Of a stretch of 64,000 bases of DNA, positions 47,159 to 55,386 are shown in pieces. Each line of letters starts with the position of its first letter. The stretch's first letter is position 1. The position numbers and the translations under genes were made by a program. The DNA is from Rouxiella badensis. Its GTDB lineage: Bacteria > Pseudomonadota > Gammaproteobacteria > Enterobacterales > Enterobacteriaceae. The notes beneath the pieces are model-generated. The model had not been told where the DNA came from, ran no database searches, and saw only the letters and a list, made by a program, of their open reading frames with translations. The stretch spans positions 4,588,001 through 4,652,000 of the forward strand of contig CP114060.1 in assembly GCA_026967495.1 (NCBI GenBank), in the 5' to 3' direction.

Positions 47159-47837
47159 GCTCGGCGTCAATAGCGGCGAATTCAGCCTCGATAATTTCTG
47201 CTGCTTTCAACAAGGTCGCGTTGACCCGTTCCACCTGCTCAGGGCTGAGGTCGTCACGCATCACGTTGCCTCGCAGTACGCTGCGCAGACGGTTCATGCT
47301 GTCAGCAATGCCTTCCGCCAGGTTGCTCCCATGCTCGCGGCGTTTTTCACGTCTCGCCAGTCGCGCAAAGATAGCGTCAACCACCGCCTGATGTGCCGAC
47401 AGTTCTTCCTGACCCGCCGCCGTCAAACGATAGCTTTTACGGCCGTTGTCACTGACCAGCGGCTCAAGGAAATCCTGCTCTTCAAGCAGCGTCAAGGTCG
47501 GATAGATAACCCCCGGACTCGGGACGTAAAGGCCGGATGACGCCTCTTCAATCGCCTTAATCAGCTCATAACCGTGGCTCGGTTTCTTCGCCACCATGGC
47601 CAGCAGCACCAGACGCAGATCGCCATGTTCAAACAGGCGCTGCATTCTCTCACCACGACCGCCACCGCGACGCGAACGTCTCTCGCCACGCCCTTCTCCA
47701 CGCTCTTCGCCCATCGCAGCATGCCTTCCGCCGCGATGACGACCCGCAAACTCTGTGCGTTCATCCCTTTCTCCGCCATGGCGGCGGAGTCGGTCACCGT
47801 GACCGCGATGGCGGCCTTCCATAAATTTAGCAAACAT
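47148..47837 (-). CDS. PadR-family transcriptional regulator, YqjI-like
   Basis: A 229-residue protein. The N-terminal ~65 residues are extraordinarily Arg/Gly/His/Glu-rich (MFAKFMEGRHRGHGDRLRRH to GGGRGER). A PadR winged helix follows (LFEHGDLRLVLLAMVAKKPSHGYEL, SPGVIYPTLTLLEEQDFLE), then a helical dimerisation domain. The layout resembles E. coli YqjI, whose His-rich N-terminus binds metal and which represses yqjH. The end overlaps the kdpE end by 11 bases, converging. A long perfect palindrome just upstream suggests autorepression. There is no obvious second target gene. Confidence 0.85.
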   Translation of the reverse strand: MFAKFMEGRHRGHGDRLRRHGGERDERTEFAGRHRGGRHAAMGEERGEGRGERRSRRGGGRGERMQRLFEHGDLRLVLLAMVAKKPSHGYELIKAIEEASSGLYVPSPGVIYPTLTLLEEQDFLEPLVSDNGRKSYRLTAAGQEELSAHQAVVDAIFARLARREKRREHGSNLAEGIADSMNRLRSVLRGNVMRDDLSPEQVERVNATLLKAAEIIEAEFAAIDAELKA

Positions 47838-47849
47838 AAAAATTCCTCT

Positions 47850-47886
47850 CTTTAGATATATCGAAATATTTTCGATATATCTAAAG
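47850..47886. promoter_or_regulatory. Palindromic operator of the PadR regulator
   Basis: CTTTAGATATATCGAAA (47850-47866), TAT, TTTCGATATATCTAAAG (47870-47886): 17-bp perfect arms. A second smaller palindrome, AGATATATCT, lies at 47928-47937. The position 13 bases upstream of the start codon fits repression. Confidence 0.8.
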
Positions 47887-47961
47887 TAGATCGACTTTCG
47901 CTCAATGACAAGGTTTTATACAAATTTAGATATATCTTTTTCAACACAGAATTTTGAGCAT

Positions 47962-47989
47962 AAAAAAAGCGCTGTATAAACAGCGCTTT
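47962..47989 (-). terminator. pgm terminator
   Basis: On the minus strand AAAGCGCTG pairs with CAGCGCTTT around TTTATA, followed by further T. Confidence 0.85.
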
Positions 47990-48017
47990 GATTGAGATTG
48001 CGAAAAGCGTTCGGGAA

Positions 48018-49667
48018 TTACTTCGCGTCGGCAAGGACTTTGCTGACGATATCCACGGCTTCTTTCTCGATTTTTTCGCGGTGCTCGGCACCCAGGAAGC
48101 TTTCACAGTAGATCTTGTAAGCTTCTTCAGTACCGGATGGGCGCGCGGCAAACCAGCCGTTTTTGGTGATGACTTTCAGACCACCGATAGACGCGCCGTT
48201 GCCCGGAGCCTTGGTCAGGCGATCGGTAATCGGGTCACCCGCCAGCGTGTCGGCCTTGACCTGCTCTGGGGAGAGCTTGGAGAGCGCGGCTTTCTGCGCG
48301 TGGGTGGCTGGAGCCTGAATACGGTTATAGCTCGGCGCACCGAAGCGTGCGGCCAGTTCGTTGTAGTGCTCCTGCGGGTTCTTGCCGGTCACGGCGGTGA
48401 TTTCTGCCGCCAGCAGGCACATAATGATCCCGTCTTTGTCGGTTGACCAAGGCGTACCGTCGAAACACAGGAAGGACGCACCGGCGCTTTCTTCACCGCC
48501 GAAACCAAAGCTGCCGTCGAACAGACCGTCTACGAACCATTTGAAGCCCACCGGCACTTCGACCAGTTTACGGCCAAGGTCAGCAACCACGCGGTCAATC
48601 ATCGCGCTGGATACCAGCGTTTTACCTACCGCGACGTCAGCGCCCCACTGTGGACGATGCTGGAACAGGTAGTTGATCGCCACCGCCAGATAGTGGTTCG
48701 GGTTCATCAGACCCGCAGGCGTTACGATGCCGTGGCGGTCGTAGTCAGGGTCGTTGGCGAACGCCAAATCGAACTTGTCTTTCAGCGCCAATAAACCGCC
48801 CATTGCGAATTCAGACGAGCAGTCCATGCGGATCACGCCGTCGTGGTCGAGATGCATGAAACGGAAGGTCTGGTCGACAGAGTCGTTTACCAGCGTCAGG
48901 TCCAGGTTGTAGTGCTCGGCAATACGTTTCCAGTAAGTGATACCAGAACCGCCGAGTGGATCAACACCGAGTTTCAGGCCTGCTTTCTGTATGGCCGGAA
49001 TGTCGATAATGTTGACCAGGTCTTCAACGTAAGGCTGCACCAAGTCTTGTTCGACGAGGTGCTGACCCTGCCAGGCTTTGTCCAGAGACTGGCGCTTAAC
49101 GCCTTTCAGGCCTTCTGCAATCAGCGCGTTGGCGCGCTTTTCAATCACAGAGGTCAGGTCAGTATCGGCTGGACCGCCATTGGTTGGGTTGTACTTGATC
49201 CCGCCGTCTTCCGGTGGGTTATGTGATGGCGTGATAACAATACCGTCCGCCAGCGCGCCGCCCTTTTTGTTATGGGTCAGAATCGCGTGCGACACCGCAG
49301 GCGTTGGGGTGAAACCGTTGTCTTCCTGCACAATGACGTCAACGCCGTTGGCAGTCAGCACTTCCAGCACGGAAATAAATGCCGGTTCAGACAGCGCGTG
49401 GGTGTCTTTACCTACGTAACATGGACCGGTGGTTCCCTGCTCTTTGCGTACTTCAGCGATAGCCTGAGCGATAGCCAGAATATGAGATTCGTTGAAGCTG
49501 TGGCGTCCGGCGCTGCCGCGATGACCAGAAGTACCGAATTTTACCGCGTGAGCGCTGTTGGACGGATCTGGCTGCAGCACATAATACTGCGACGTAAGTT
49601 GTGCAACGTTAATCAAATCGCTTTGCTGAGCAGGTTGCCCTGCGCGGGGGTTGTTAGCCACTGGCAT
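48018..49667 (-). CDS. pgm: Phosphoglucomutase
   Basis: A 549-residue alpha-D-phosphohexomutase (E. coli Pgm 546) interconverting glucose 1- and 6-phosphate. The active-site phosphoserine is in GIVITPSHNPPEDGG, the metal-binding loop in FANDPDYDRHG, the sugar-binding loop in GGEESAGASF, and the phosphate-binding loop in RPSGTEEAYKIY. The frame is intact. It starts 18 bases after the seqA stop, so the two probably share a transcript. Confidence 0.97.
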   Translation of the reverse strand: MPVANNPRAGQPAQQSDLINVAQLTSQYYVLQPDPSNSAHAVKFGTSGHRGSAGRHSFNESHILAIAQAIAEVRKEQGTTGPCYVGKDTHALSEPAFISVLEVLTANGVDVIVQEDNGFTPTPAVSHAILTHNKKGGALADGIVITPSHNPPEDGGIKYNPTNGGPADTDLTSVIEKRANALIAEGLKGVKRQSLDKAWQGQHLVEQDLVQPYVEDLVNIIDIPAIQKAGLKLGVDPLGGSGITYWKRIAEHYNLDLTLVNDSVDQTFRFMHLDHDGVIRMDCSSEFAMGGLLALKDKFDLAFANDPDYDRHGIVTPAGLMNPNHYLAVAINYLFQHRPQWGADVAVGKTLVSSAMIDRVVADLGRKLVEVPVGFKWFVDGLFDGSFGFGGEESAGASFLCFDGTPWSTDKDGIIMCLLAAEITAVTGKNPQEHYNELAARFGAPSYNRIQAPATHAQKAALSKLSPEQVKADTLAGDPITDRLTKAPGNGASIGGLKVITKNGWFAARPSGTEEAYKIYCESFLGAEHREKIEKEAVDIVSKVLADAK

Positions 49668-49684
49668 TTCTCCCTAATGCTTTT

Positions 49685-50215
49685 TTAAAGGGTGCCGCAA
49701 ACTTTATCGGTCAGTTCGGCTGGGAACTGCATCAATTGCATGATGTGTTCAATCATGCTGCGTTTACGGCCTGTATTCGTATTGGTAATGACCCAATAAG
49801 GGGTTCCTGGAACATGTTTTGGCTTGGTATGAATACCGTTTTGCAGCAACGTTTGCTGGTCACCAGCAAAATAAGTGCGAGTACGACCACGTAAAGACTC
49901 GGTCGCAACCGCAAATTCTTTCGGGCTGAGCGTATACAGGGTAGTCAGGATAAGCATGAAGCGGTTAACCGCCTTGGTCTGCTCGGCATACTCATCGGAT
50001 AACATCAGTTCACGCACGGCACGTACGCGATCGCGCGGTGTATTGGTGGCAACGGCCGTTTTCTCTGCGGGTGCCACGCTGGCTTTGGCCTGCACTTCCT
50101 GGCCGGCAGAAAATTTAAGCATCCGCCGTAAAATGTCTGATGCACTTTCACCGATATGCTGCGTGTGGCTCGCGATATAGCGGTAAAGCTCTTCATCAAC
50201 CTCAATCGTTTTCAT
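49685..50215 (-). CDS. seqA: Negative modulator of replication initiation SeqA
   Basis: A 176-residue protein (E. coli 181). The N-terminal oligomerisation domain MKTIEVDEELYRYIASHTQHIGESASDILRRML is followed by a linker and a C-terminal domain that binds hemimethylated GATC (RGRTRTYFAGDQQTLLQNG, KPKHVPGTPYWVITNTNTGRK). It sequesters oriC after initiation. It is divergent from ybfF and upstream of pgm, as in E. coli. Confidence 0.97.
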   Translation of the reverse strand: MKTIEVDEELYRYIASHTQHIGESASDILRRMLKFSAGQEVQAKASVAPAEKTAVATNTPRDRVRAVRELMLSDEYAEQTKAVNRFMLILTTLYTLSPKEFAVATESLRGRTRTYFAGDQQTLLQNGIHTKPKHVPGTPYWVITNTNTGRKRSMIEHIMQLMQFPAELTDKVCGTL

Positions 50216-50450
50216 CTTTATCCAGTACTGTTTTTCTACTTAATTTATTCAAAGGATTATACAAATTAAACTGCGCAAACAAAAAGGCGAAATCGCCTCA
50301 ATATTCAAAAAGCAGACAAAACCTTATATCCAACTCTTACCCGGCGCGTGCTTTGCTGTATCCCACTCAGGTATCTGACAGAAAATCTTCTGTGACTCAT
50401 GATAACCTAATGAGATCCTTACCTGTAATAAATGTCTAATGGACTCTGCC

Positions 50451-51217
50451 ATGAAATTACATTATCGACTGCAACACTCTGAATCCGCAGAATCGACCGC
50501 GTTGCCCATCCTGCTTATTCACGGCCTGTTTGGCACGCTGGACAATCTCGGCGTATTAGCGCGATCCCTAAAACAACAGCATAGTGTGCTACAGGTAGAT
50601 TTGCGTAATCACGGGCTCTCCGAACGTTCACCGGTCATGACCTATCGGGCGATGGCCGAGGATCTCCGCGACACGCTCGACGACGCCGGTATCGACAAGG
50701 CGATCGTCATAGGTCACTCGATGGGGGGCAAGGCCGCAATGGCGCTGACCGCCTTAGCGCCAGAGCGAGTCGACAAGCTGGTGATTATCGATATAGCGCC
50801 GGTGGATTATAAAACTCGCCGCCATGACGAAATCTTTGCCGCACTCAACGCCGTCACAGAAGCTGGCATCAAGGACCGCGCAGGCGCAACTCGGCTCATG
50901 CACGAATATATAAAGGAGGACGGCGTTATTCAGTTCCTGCTCAAGTCCTTTTCGCAGGGCGAATGGCGTTTCAACGTGCCGGTATTGCTGGCCGAGTACG
51001 CCAACATTGTTGGCTGGGCCGAGGTGCCCGCCTGGCCACATCCGGCGCTGTTTATTCGCGGTGGATTATCGCCTTACGTTCAGGACGAATATCGCGACGA
51101 CATCGCACGACAGTTTCAAAAGCCCGCGCCCACGTGGTCGCGGGGAGCGGACACTGGGTTCATGCCGAGAAGCCGGAGGCGGTGTTGCGCGCCATCTCTC
51201 GTTTCATTGATGCGTGA
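50451..51217 (+). CDS. ybfF: Alpha/beta-hydrolase YbfF (acyl-CoA esterase; one frameshift in this sequence)
   Basis: An esterase with nucleophile Ser in VIGHSMGGKAAMAL and an oxyanion segment LIHGLFGTLDNLGVLA. The catalytic His comes after the frameshift, in HVVAGSGHWVHAEKPEAV. The break is at the A run 51117-51120, one base short. The corrected end is LRAISRFIDA at 51217, giving 255 residues (E. coli 254). I chose MKLHYRLQHSES at 50451 over a Met four codons upstream. Confidence 0.93.
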
Positions 51218-51499
51218 TCCTGCGCAAGGACGCGCTAAATATTCCCGCCGCACGCGCAACTGTTCAAAAAAACGGCTAATCATAATAACTTAGCGCTGAA
51301 TCAAGGCAGTTAGGCGTTGTGGAGGGGTATACGCTAGGGTATGATTGCGCGCTGTAATTTTGCCCCTGCGCCAGGTCAGTTTTTTCTCGCGCCTGAGGTA
51401 AATTGGGTTAGGGTTTATTAACCCGAAATGTGTAACCATCTCATCTGAAAAGGGCTTAGGTCGCTTTTCGATGTAACTTCCCTAGTTGTACCGCTACCT

Positions 51500-51781
51500 A
51501 TGGCAAAAGAACAACTGGATCGCACGACGCTTGATCTGTTCGCAGACGATCGCCGTCCGGGACGTCCAAAAACAAATCCGCTTTCTCGCGATGAACAGCT
51601 CAGGATTAACAAGCGTAATCAGCTTCGCCGTGACAAAAACAACGGTTTACGTCGCGTAGAGCTGAAGATCAATGCTGAAGCTGTGGATGCGCTAAACAAG
51701 TTGGCGGAACAACAAAATATCAGTCGTAGCGAGCTGATTGAACAGATGCTGCTGTCACATCTGAACGGTCAGGATAGCTAG
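51500..51781 (+). CDS. ybfE: LexA-regulated protein YbfE
   Basis: A 93-residue basic protein starting MAKEQLDRTTLDLFADDRRPGRPKTN with a ribbon-helix-helix-like C-terminus (RRVELKINAEAVDALNKLAE, SRSELIEQMLLSHL). It matches E. coli YbfE in size and position (between ybfF and fldA). In E. coli it is reported to be under LexA; I do not see a clear LexA box upstream here. Confidence 0.9.
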   Translation: MAKEQLDRTTLDLFADDRRPGRPKTNPLSRDEQLRINKRNQLRRDKNNGLRRVELKINAEAVDALNKLAEQQNISRSELIEQMLLSHLNGQDS

Positions 51782-52123
51782 TCATCGTATTCTGATGCGG
51801 GCGGGTAACTCTTTCGGTTACCCGCCGTTAGCGTTTCATCTTGTAAACTTCCGCAACAGAGCACACAAAGGCGATAACGCTTGCCTGAATTGCCCGATAA
51901 ACTATTCACATCAAAAATACGGGTATGCATCCTAAACAGGTCCGCATTAACATTGGCGTCACTAAATCCGTGCTTCAACGGGGTATTCACGCAGCCTGAT
52001 GCGGATGAGAATATGTTCTCTCTCCGCCGAGTTTGTTATCATCCTGCATAAATTGACTCGCACGCCGCGGACGAAAAAGCAGACTCTCTGAGTCTATTAA
52101 AGAACAAGAGGTTAGATAAGCTT
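51782..52123. other. ybfE-fldA intergenic region
   Basis: Contains a 9-bp perfect hairpin (GCGGGTAAC 51801-51809 / GTTACCCGC 51817-51825), probably the ybfE terminator though without a strong T run. About 300 bases follow that presumably hold the fldA promoter. I see no gene. Confidence 0.5.
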
Positions 52124-52651
52124 ATGGCAGTAGTAGGTATCTTCTTTGGTTCCGACACCGGAAACACCGAAAACATCGCAAAAATGATCCAGAAGCAGTT
52201 GGGTAAAGATGTTGCTGACGTTCAGGACATCGCCAAAAGCAGCAAAGAAGATCTGGAAAAATACGATATTCTGCTGATCGGCATCCCGACCTGGTATTAC
52301 GGTGAAGCACAGTGTGACTGGGACGATTTTTTCCCAACGCTGGAAGAGATAGATTTTGAAGGCAAGCTGGTTGCGCTGTTCGGCTGCGGCGACCAGGAAG
52401 ACTACGCAGAGTACTTCTGTGACGCAATGGGCACCGTACGCGATATTATTGAACCACGCGGCGCCGTGATTGTCGGACATTGGTCTACCGAAGGTTACCA
52501 CTACGAAGCGTCTAAAGGCATGGCGGACGACAAGCATTTCATCGGTTTGGCTATCGACGAAGACCGTCAACCAGAGCTGACCAACGAACGTGTTGACGCC
52601 TGGGTTAAACAAATTAGTGAAGAGTTGAGCCTCGCTGAGATTATCGGTTAA
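52124..52651 (+). CDS. fldA: Flavodoxin 1
   Basis: A 175-residue long-chain flavodoxin (E. coli 176). The FMN phosphate-binding loop is GSDTGNTENIA. The isoalloxazine-flanking loops PTWYYGEAQCDWDDF and LFGCGDQEDYAEYFCDAMG are intact. It is an essential electron carrier for methionine synthase, IspG/IspH, biotin synthesis and other enzymes. It lies upstream of fur in the same direction. Confidence 0.97.
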   Translation: MAVVGIFFGSDTGNTENIAKMIQKQLGKDVADVQDIAKSSKEDLEKYDILLIGIPTWYYGEAQCDWDDFFPTLEEIDFEGKLVALFGCGDQEDYAEYFCDAMGTVRDIIEPRGAVIVGHWSTEGYHYEASKGMADDKHFIGLAIDEDRQPELTNERVDAWVKQISEELSLAEIIG

Positions 52652-52892
52652 TCCCACACAAAGGCTAAGGCCCTGAATCATTAGGGTTAAACCTGAAAGG
52701 GCCAAACTATCACTGAAATTAACAATTTAACTCGCACAAAATTGTAACTTTCAGCTGTATCAAGGTACACTTACTGTATCTGTTTTTATTATTCCTGCCT
52801 TTTTGAGAAACAACATTCAGGCAGGAACGATTTTTGTGAACAGCCCACCGTTTTCATTAACGTGATTAGCATAGTGACAGGACTAAATCCGC

Positions 52893-53339
52893 ATGACTGA
52901 CAACAACACCGCACTGAAGAAAGCCGGCTTAAAGGTCACGCTTCCACGCTTGAAAATCCTGGAAGTGTTGCAAGCCCCGGCAGGTCATCACGTCAGTGCG
53001 GAAGATTTGTACAAAGAACTGATTGATATGGGCGAAGAAATTGGTCTTGCCACGGTTTACCGTGTCCTGAACCAGTTTGACGACGCCGGCATTGTTACCC
53101 GCCACAACTTTGAAGGCGGCAAGTCTGTATTTGAACTGACTCAGCAGCATCACCATGACCACTTGATCTGCCTCGACTGCGGTCGTGTGATCGAATTCCG
53201 CGACGAATACATCGAAGCGCGTCAGCGTGAAATTGCAAAAACCCACGGCATCAAATTAACCAACCACAGCCTCTATCTTTACGGCCACTGCGAAGCAGGC
53301 AACTGTATTGAAGACGAAACGCTGCACGGTAAAGGCTAA
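52893..53339 (+). CDS. fur: Ferric uptake regulator Fur
   Basis: A 148-residue Fe2+-dependent repressor, same length as E. coli. It has an N-terminal winged helix (LKVTLPRLKILEVLQ, IGLATVYRVLNQFDDAGIV). The metal-binding His/Cys set is QQHHHDHLICLDCGRVIEF, followed by HCEAGNC. I find no clear equivalent of the E. coli uof upstream frame in the 240 bases after fldA. Confidence 0.97.
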   Translation: MTDNNTALKKAGLKVTLPRLKILEVLQAPAGHHVSAEDLYKELIDMGEEIGLATVYRVLNQFDDAGIVTRHNFEGGKSVFELTQQHHHDHLICLDCGRVIEFRDEYIEARQREIAKTHGIKLTNHSLYLYGHCEAGNCIEDETLHGKG

Positions 53340-53393
53340 TACCTTGCCCAAGTTCTGTCTCTCAGGGATAAGAGCAGAGCTGGAAATAAAATG

Positions 53394-53415
53394 ACCGCTG
53401 AAAAGCGGTTTTTTT
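53394..53415 (+). terminator. fur terminator
   Basis: ACCGCT pairs with AGCGGT around GAAA, followed by T7. Confidence 0.88.
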
Positions 53416-53441
53416 ATGCCTGCGGTTTAAGATTCAGGCAT

Positions 53442-53469
53442 AAAAAAACGCAGCCAATGGCTGCGTTTT
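53442..53469 (-). terminator. glnS terminator
   Basis: On the minus strand AAAACGCAGCC pairs with GGCTGCGTTTT around ATT, followed by more T. It is back to back with the fur terminator. Confidence 0.88.
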
Positions 53470-53489
53470 CAATTAAGTCAGCGCATCAA

Positions 53490-55162
53490 TTATGCGACTG
53501 GCTTACTTTCCCAGTTGTCGCGCAGCCCCACGGTGCGGTTAAACACCAGGTGCTCGGCGGTAGAGTAAGTGCTGTCGGCGCAGAAGTAACCTTCACGCTC
53601 AAACTGCAGGCTCACACCAACCTCTGCATTCGCCAGGCTCGGCTCAACAAAACCGTTGGCGATGACCAGAGACTCTGGGTTGATGGTGGTCAGGAAGTCT
53701 TCCGCCTGACCCGGGTTCGCTACGCTGAACAGACGGTCATACAGGCGGAACTCAGCAGGCTTGCCTTCTGAAGCAGAAACCCAGTGGATCACACCTTTAA
53801 CCTTGCGGCCATCGGCAGGATCTTTACTCAGGGTATCCACGTCATAGCGACAGAAAATCGTCGTGATATTGCCTTCGGCGTCTTTCTCGATGCGTTCTGC
53901 TTTAATCACGTAGGCATTGCGCAGGCGGACTTCTTTTCCCAGCACCAGACGCTTGTACTGCTTATTGGCCTCTTCGCGGAAGTCAGCCTGATCGATGTAA
54001 ATTTCAGCGGTAAACGGCACGTCACGTGAGTCCCATTTCTGGCTTGCTCGGGTGATTAGGCATTTGAACCCACTGAACCGCATCGCCGGCAAAGTTCTCG
54101 ATGATCACTTTAACCGGGTTAATGACGGCCATTGCACGCGGTGCATTCTCGTTGAGGTCATCACGGATACAGGATTCCAGCGCCGCCATTTCGACGTTGT
54201 TGTCCTGCTTGGTCACGCCGATACGACGGCAGAATTCGCGAATAGACGCGGCGGTATAGCCACGGCGACGCAGACCGGAAACCGTTGGCATACGCGGGTC
54301 GTCCCAGCCTTCAACAATCTTCTCGGTCACCAGCAGGCTCAGCTTGCGCTTGGACATGATGGCGTATTCGAGGTTCAGGCGAGAGAACTCGTACTGACGC
54401 GGATGGCAAGGAATGGTGATGTTATCCAATACCCAGTCGTACAGACGGCGGTTGTCCTGGAACTCCAGCGTACACAGTGAGTGGGTGATCCCTTCCAGCG
54501 CATCGGAAATGCAGTGGGTGAAATCGTACATTGGGTAGATGCACCACTTGTTGCCAGTCTGGTGATGGTCTGCAAACTTGATGCGGTACAGTACCGGGTC
54601 ACGCATCACGAAGAACGGTGACGCCATGTCAATCTTGGCGCGCAGGCACGCGGTGCCCTCGGCGAACTCGCCGTTACGCATTTTAGCAAACAGCGCGAGG
54701 TTCTCCTCGACGGTACGGTCGCGGAACGGGCTGTTTTTACCTGGTGCAGTCAGGTTACCGCGGTATTCGCGGATCTGCTCTGGCGAAAGCTCATCGACAT
54801 AGGCCAGGCCTTTCTGAATAAGCTCGACCGCGTAGTGGTGCAGTTGATCAAAATAGTCGGAAGAGTAATGAACCTCACCGCTCCACTCGAAACCAAGCCA
54901 CTGAACGTCTTTTTTAATAGACTCGACGAATTCGATATCTTCTTTCACCGGGTTGGTATCGTCAAAACGCAGGTTGCATTGACCCTGATAGTCTTGAGCG
55001 ATGCCAAAGTTCAGGCAGATCGATTTTGCGTGGCCAATGTGCAAATAACCATTGAGATTCAGGCGGGAAACGGGTCACGACAGAAGCGTGTTTTCCCGAT
55101 GCCAGATCTTCATCAATAATCTGACGGATAAAATTTGTTGGGCGGGCTTCAGCCTCACTCAT
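53490..55162 (-). CDS. glnS: Glutaminyl-tRNA synthetase (two frameshifts in this sequence)
   Basis: Class I aminoacyl-tRNA synthetase, essential. It starts MSEAEARPTNFIRQIIDEDL at 55162. The frame breaks about 55053-55060, where CCTGAATCTCAATGG replaces the expected Pro-Glu-Pro-Asn-Gly before the HIGH motif (LHIGHAKSICLNF). It breaks again about 54028-54034, where ATGGGACTCACGTGAC has an extra base for PEMGSRDVPF. The KMSKS-type motif is AIMSKRKLSLLV. Corrected length 556 (E. coli 554). E. coli chiPQ, between glnS and fur, are absent. Confidence 0.96.
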
Positions 55163-55305
55163 TGTTCAATTCCTCTACGCGAACGAAAGCTCGAAAGACT
55201 AACCGCATATGTTCCAACAAGCCACGTCGGGAAACAACCCTTAAGTGCCAAATTTGAAACTATTAAAAATATTTTTACCGTAAAGCCACGGACACAGGCG
55301 CTAAA

Positions 55306-55338
55306 AACAAAAAACGGGAAGAGATTGCTCCCTTCCCG
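55306..55338 (-). terminator. nagE terminator
   Basis: On the minus strand CGGGAAG pairs with CTTCCCG across a 10-base loop, followed by six T. Confidence 0.78.
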
Positions 55339-55386
55339 CTGCGATTTTTAACGACTCTCGCCTTTTTTCACAACAAACGGCCAACC

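Noticed and set aside
51778..51990. A 70-codon minus-strand frame between ybfE and fldA
   Set aside because: No recognisable features, covers the ybfE hairpin and probably the fldA promoter, and has no supporting context.
52651..52893. A uof-like upstream frame before fur
   Set aside because: Only a nine-codon GTG frame is visible, with no resemblance to the E. coli uof arrangement.
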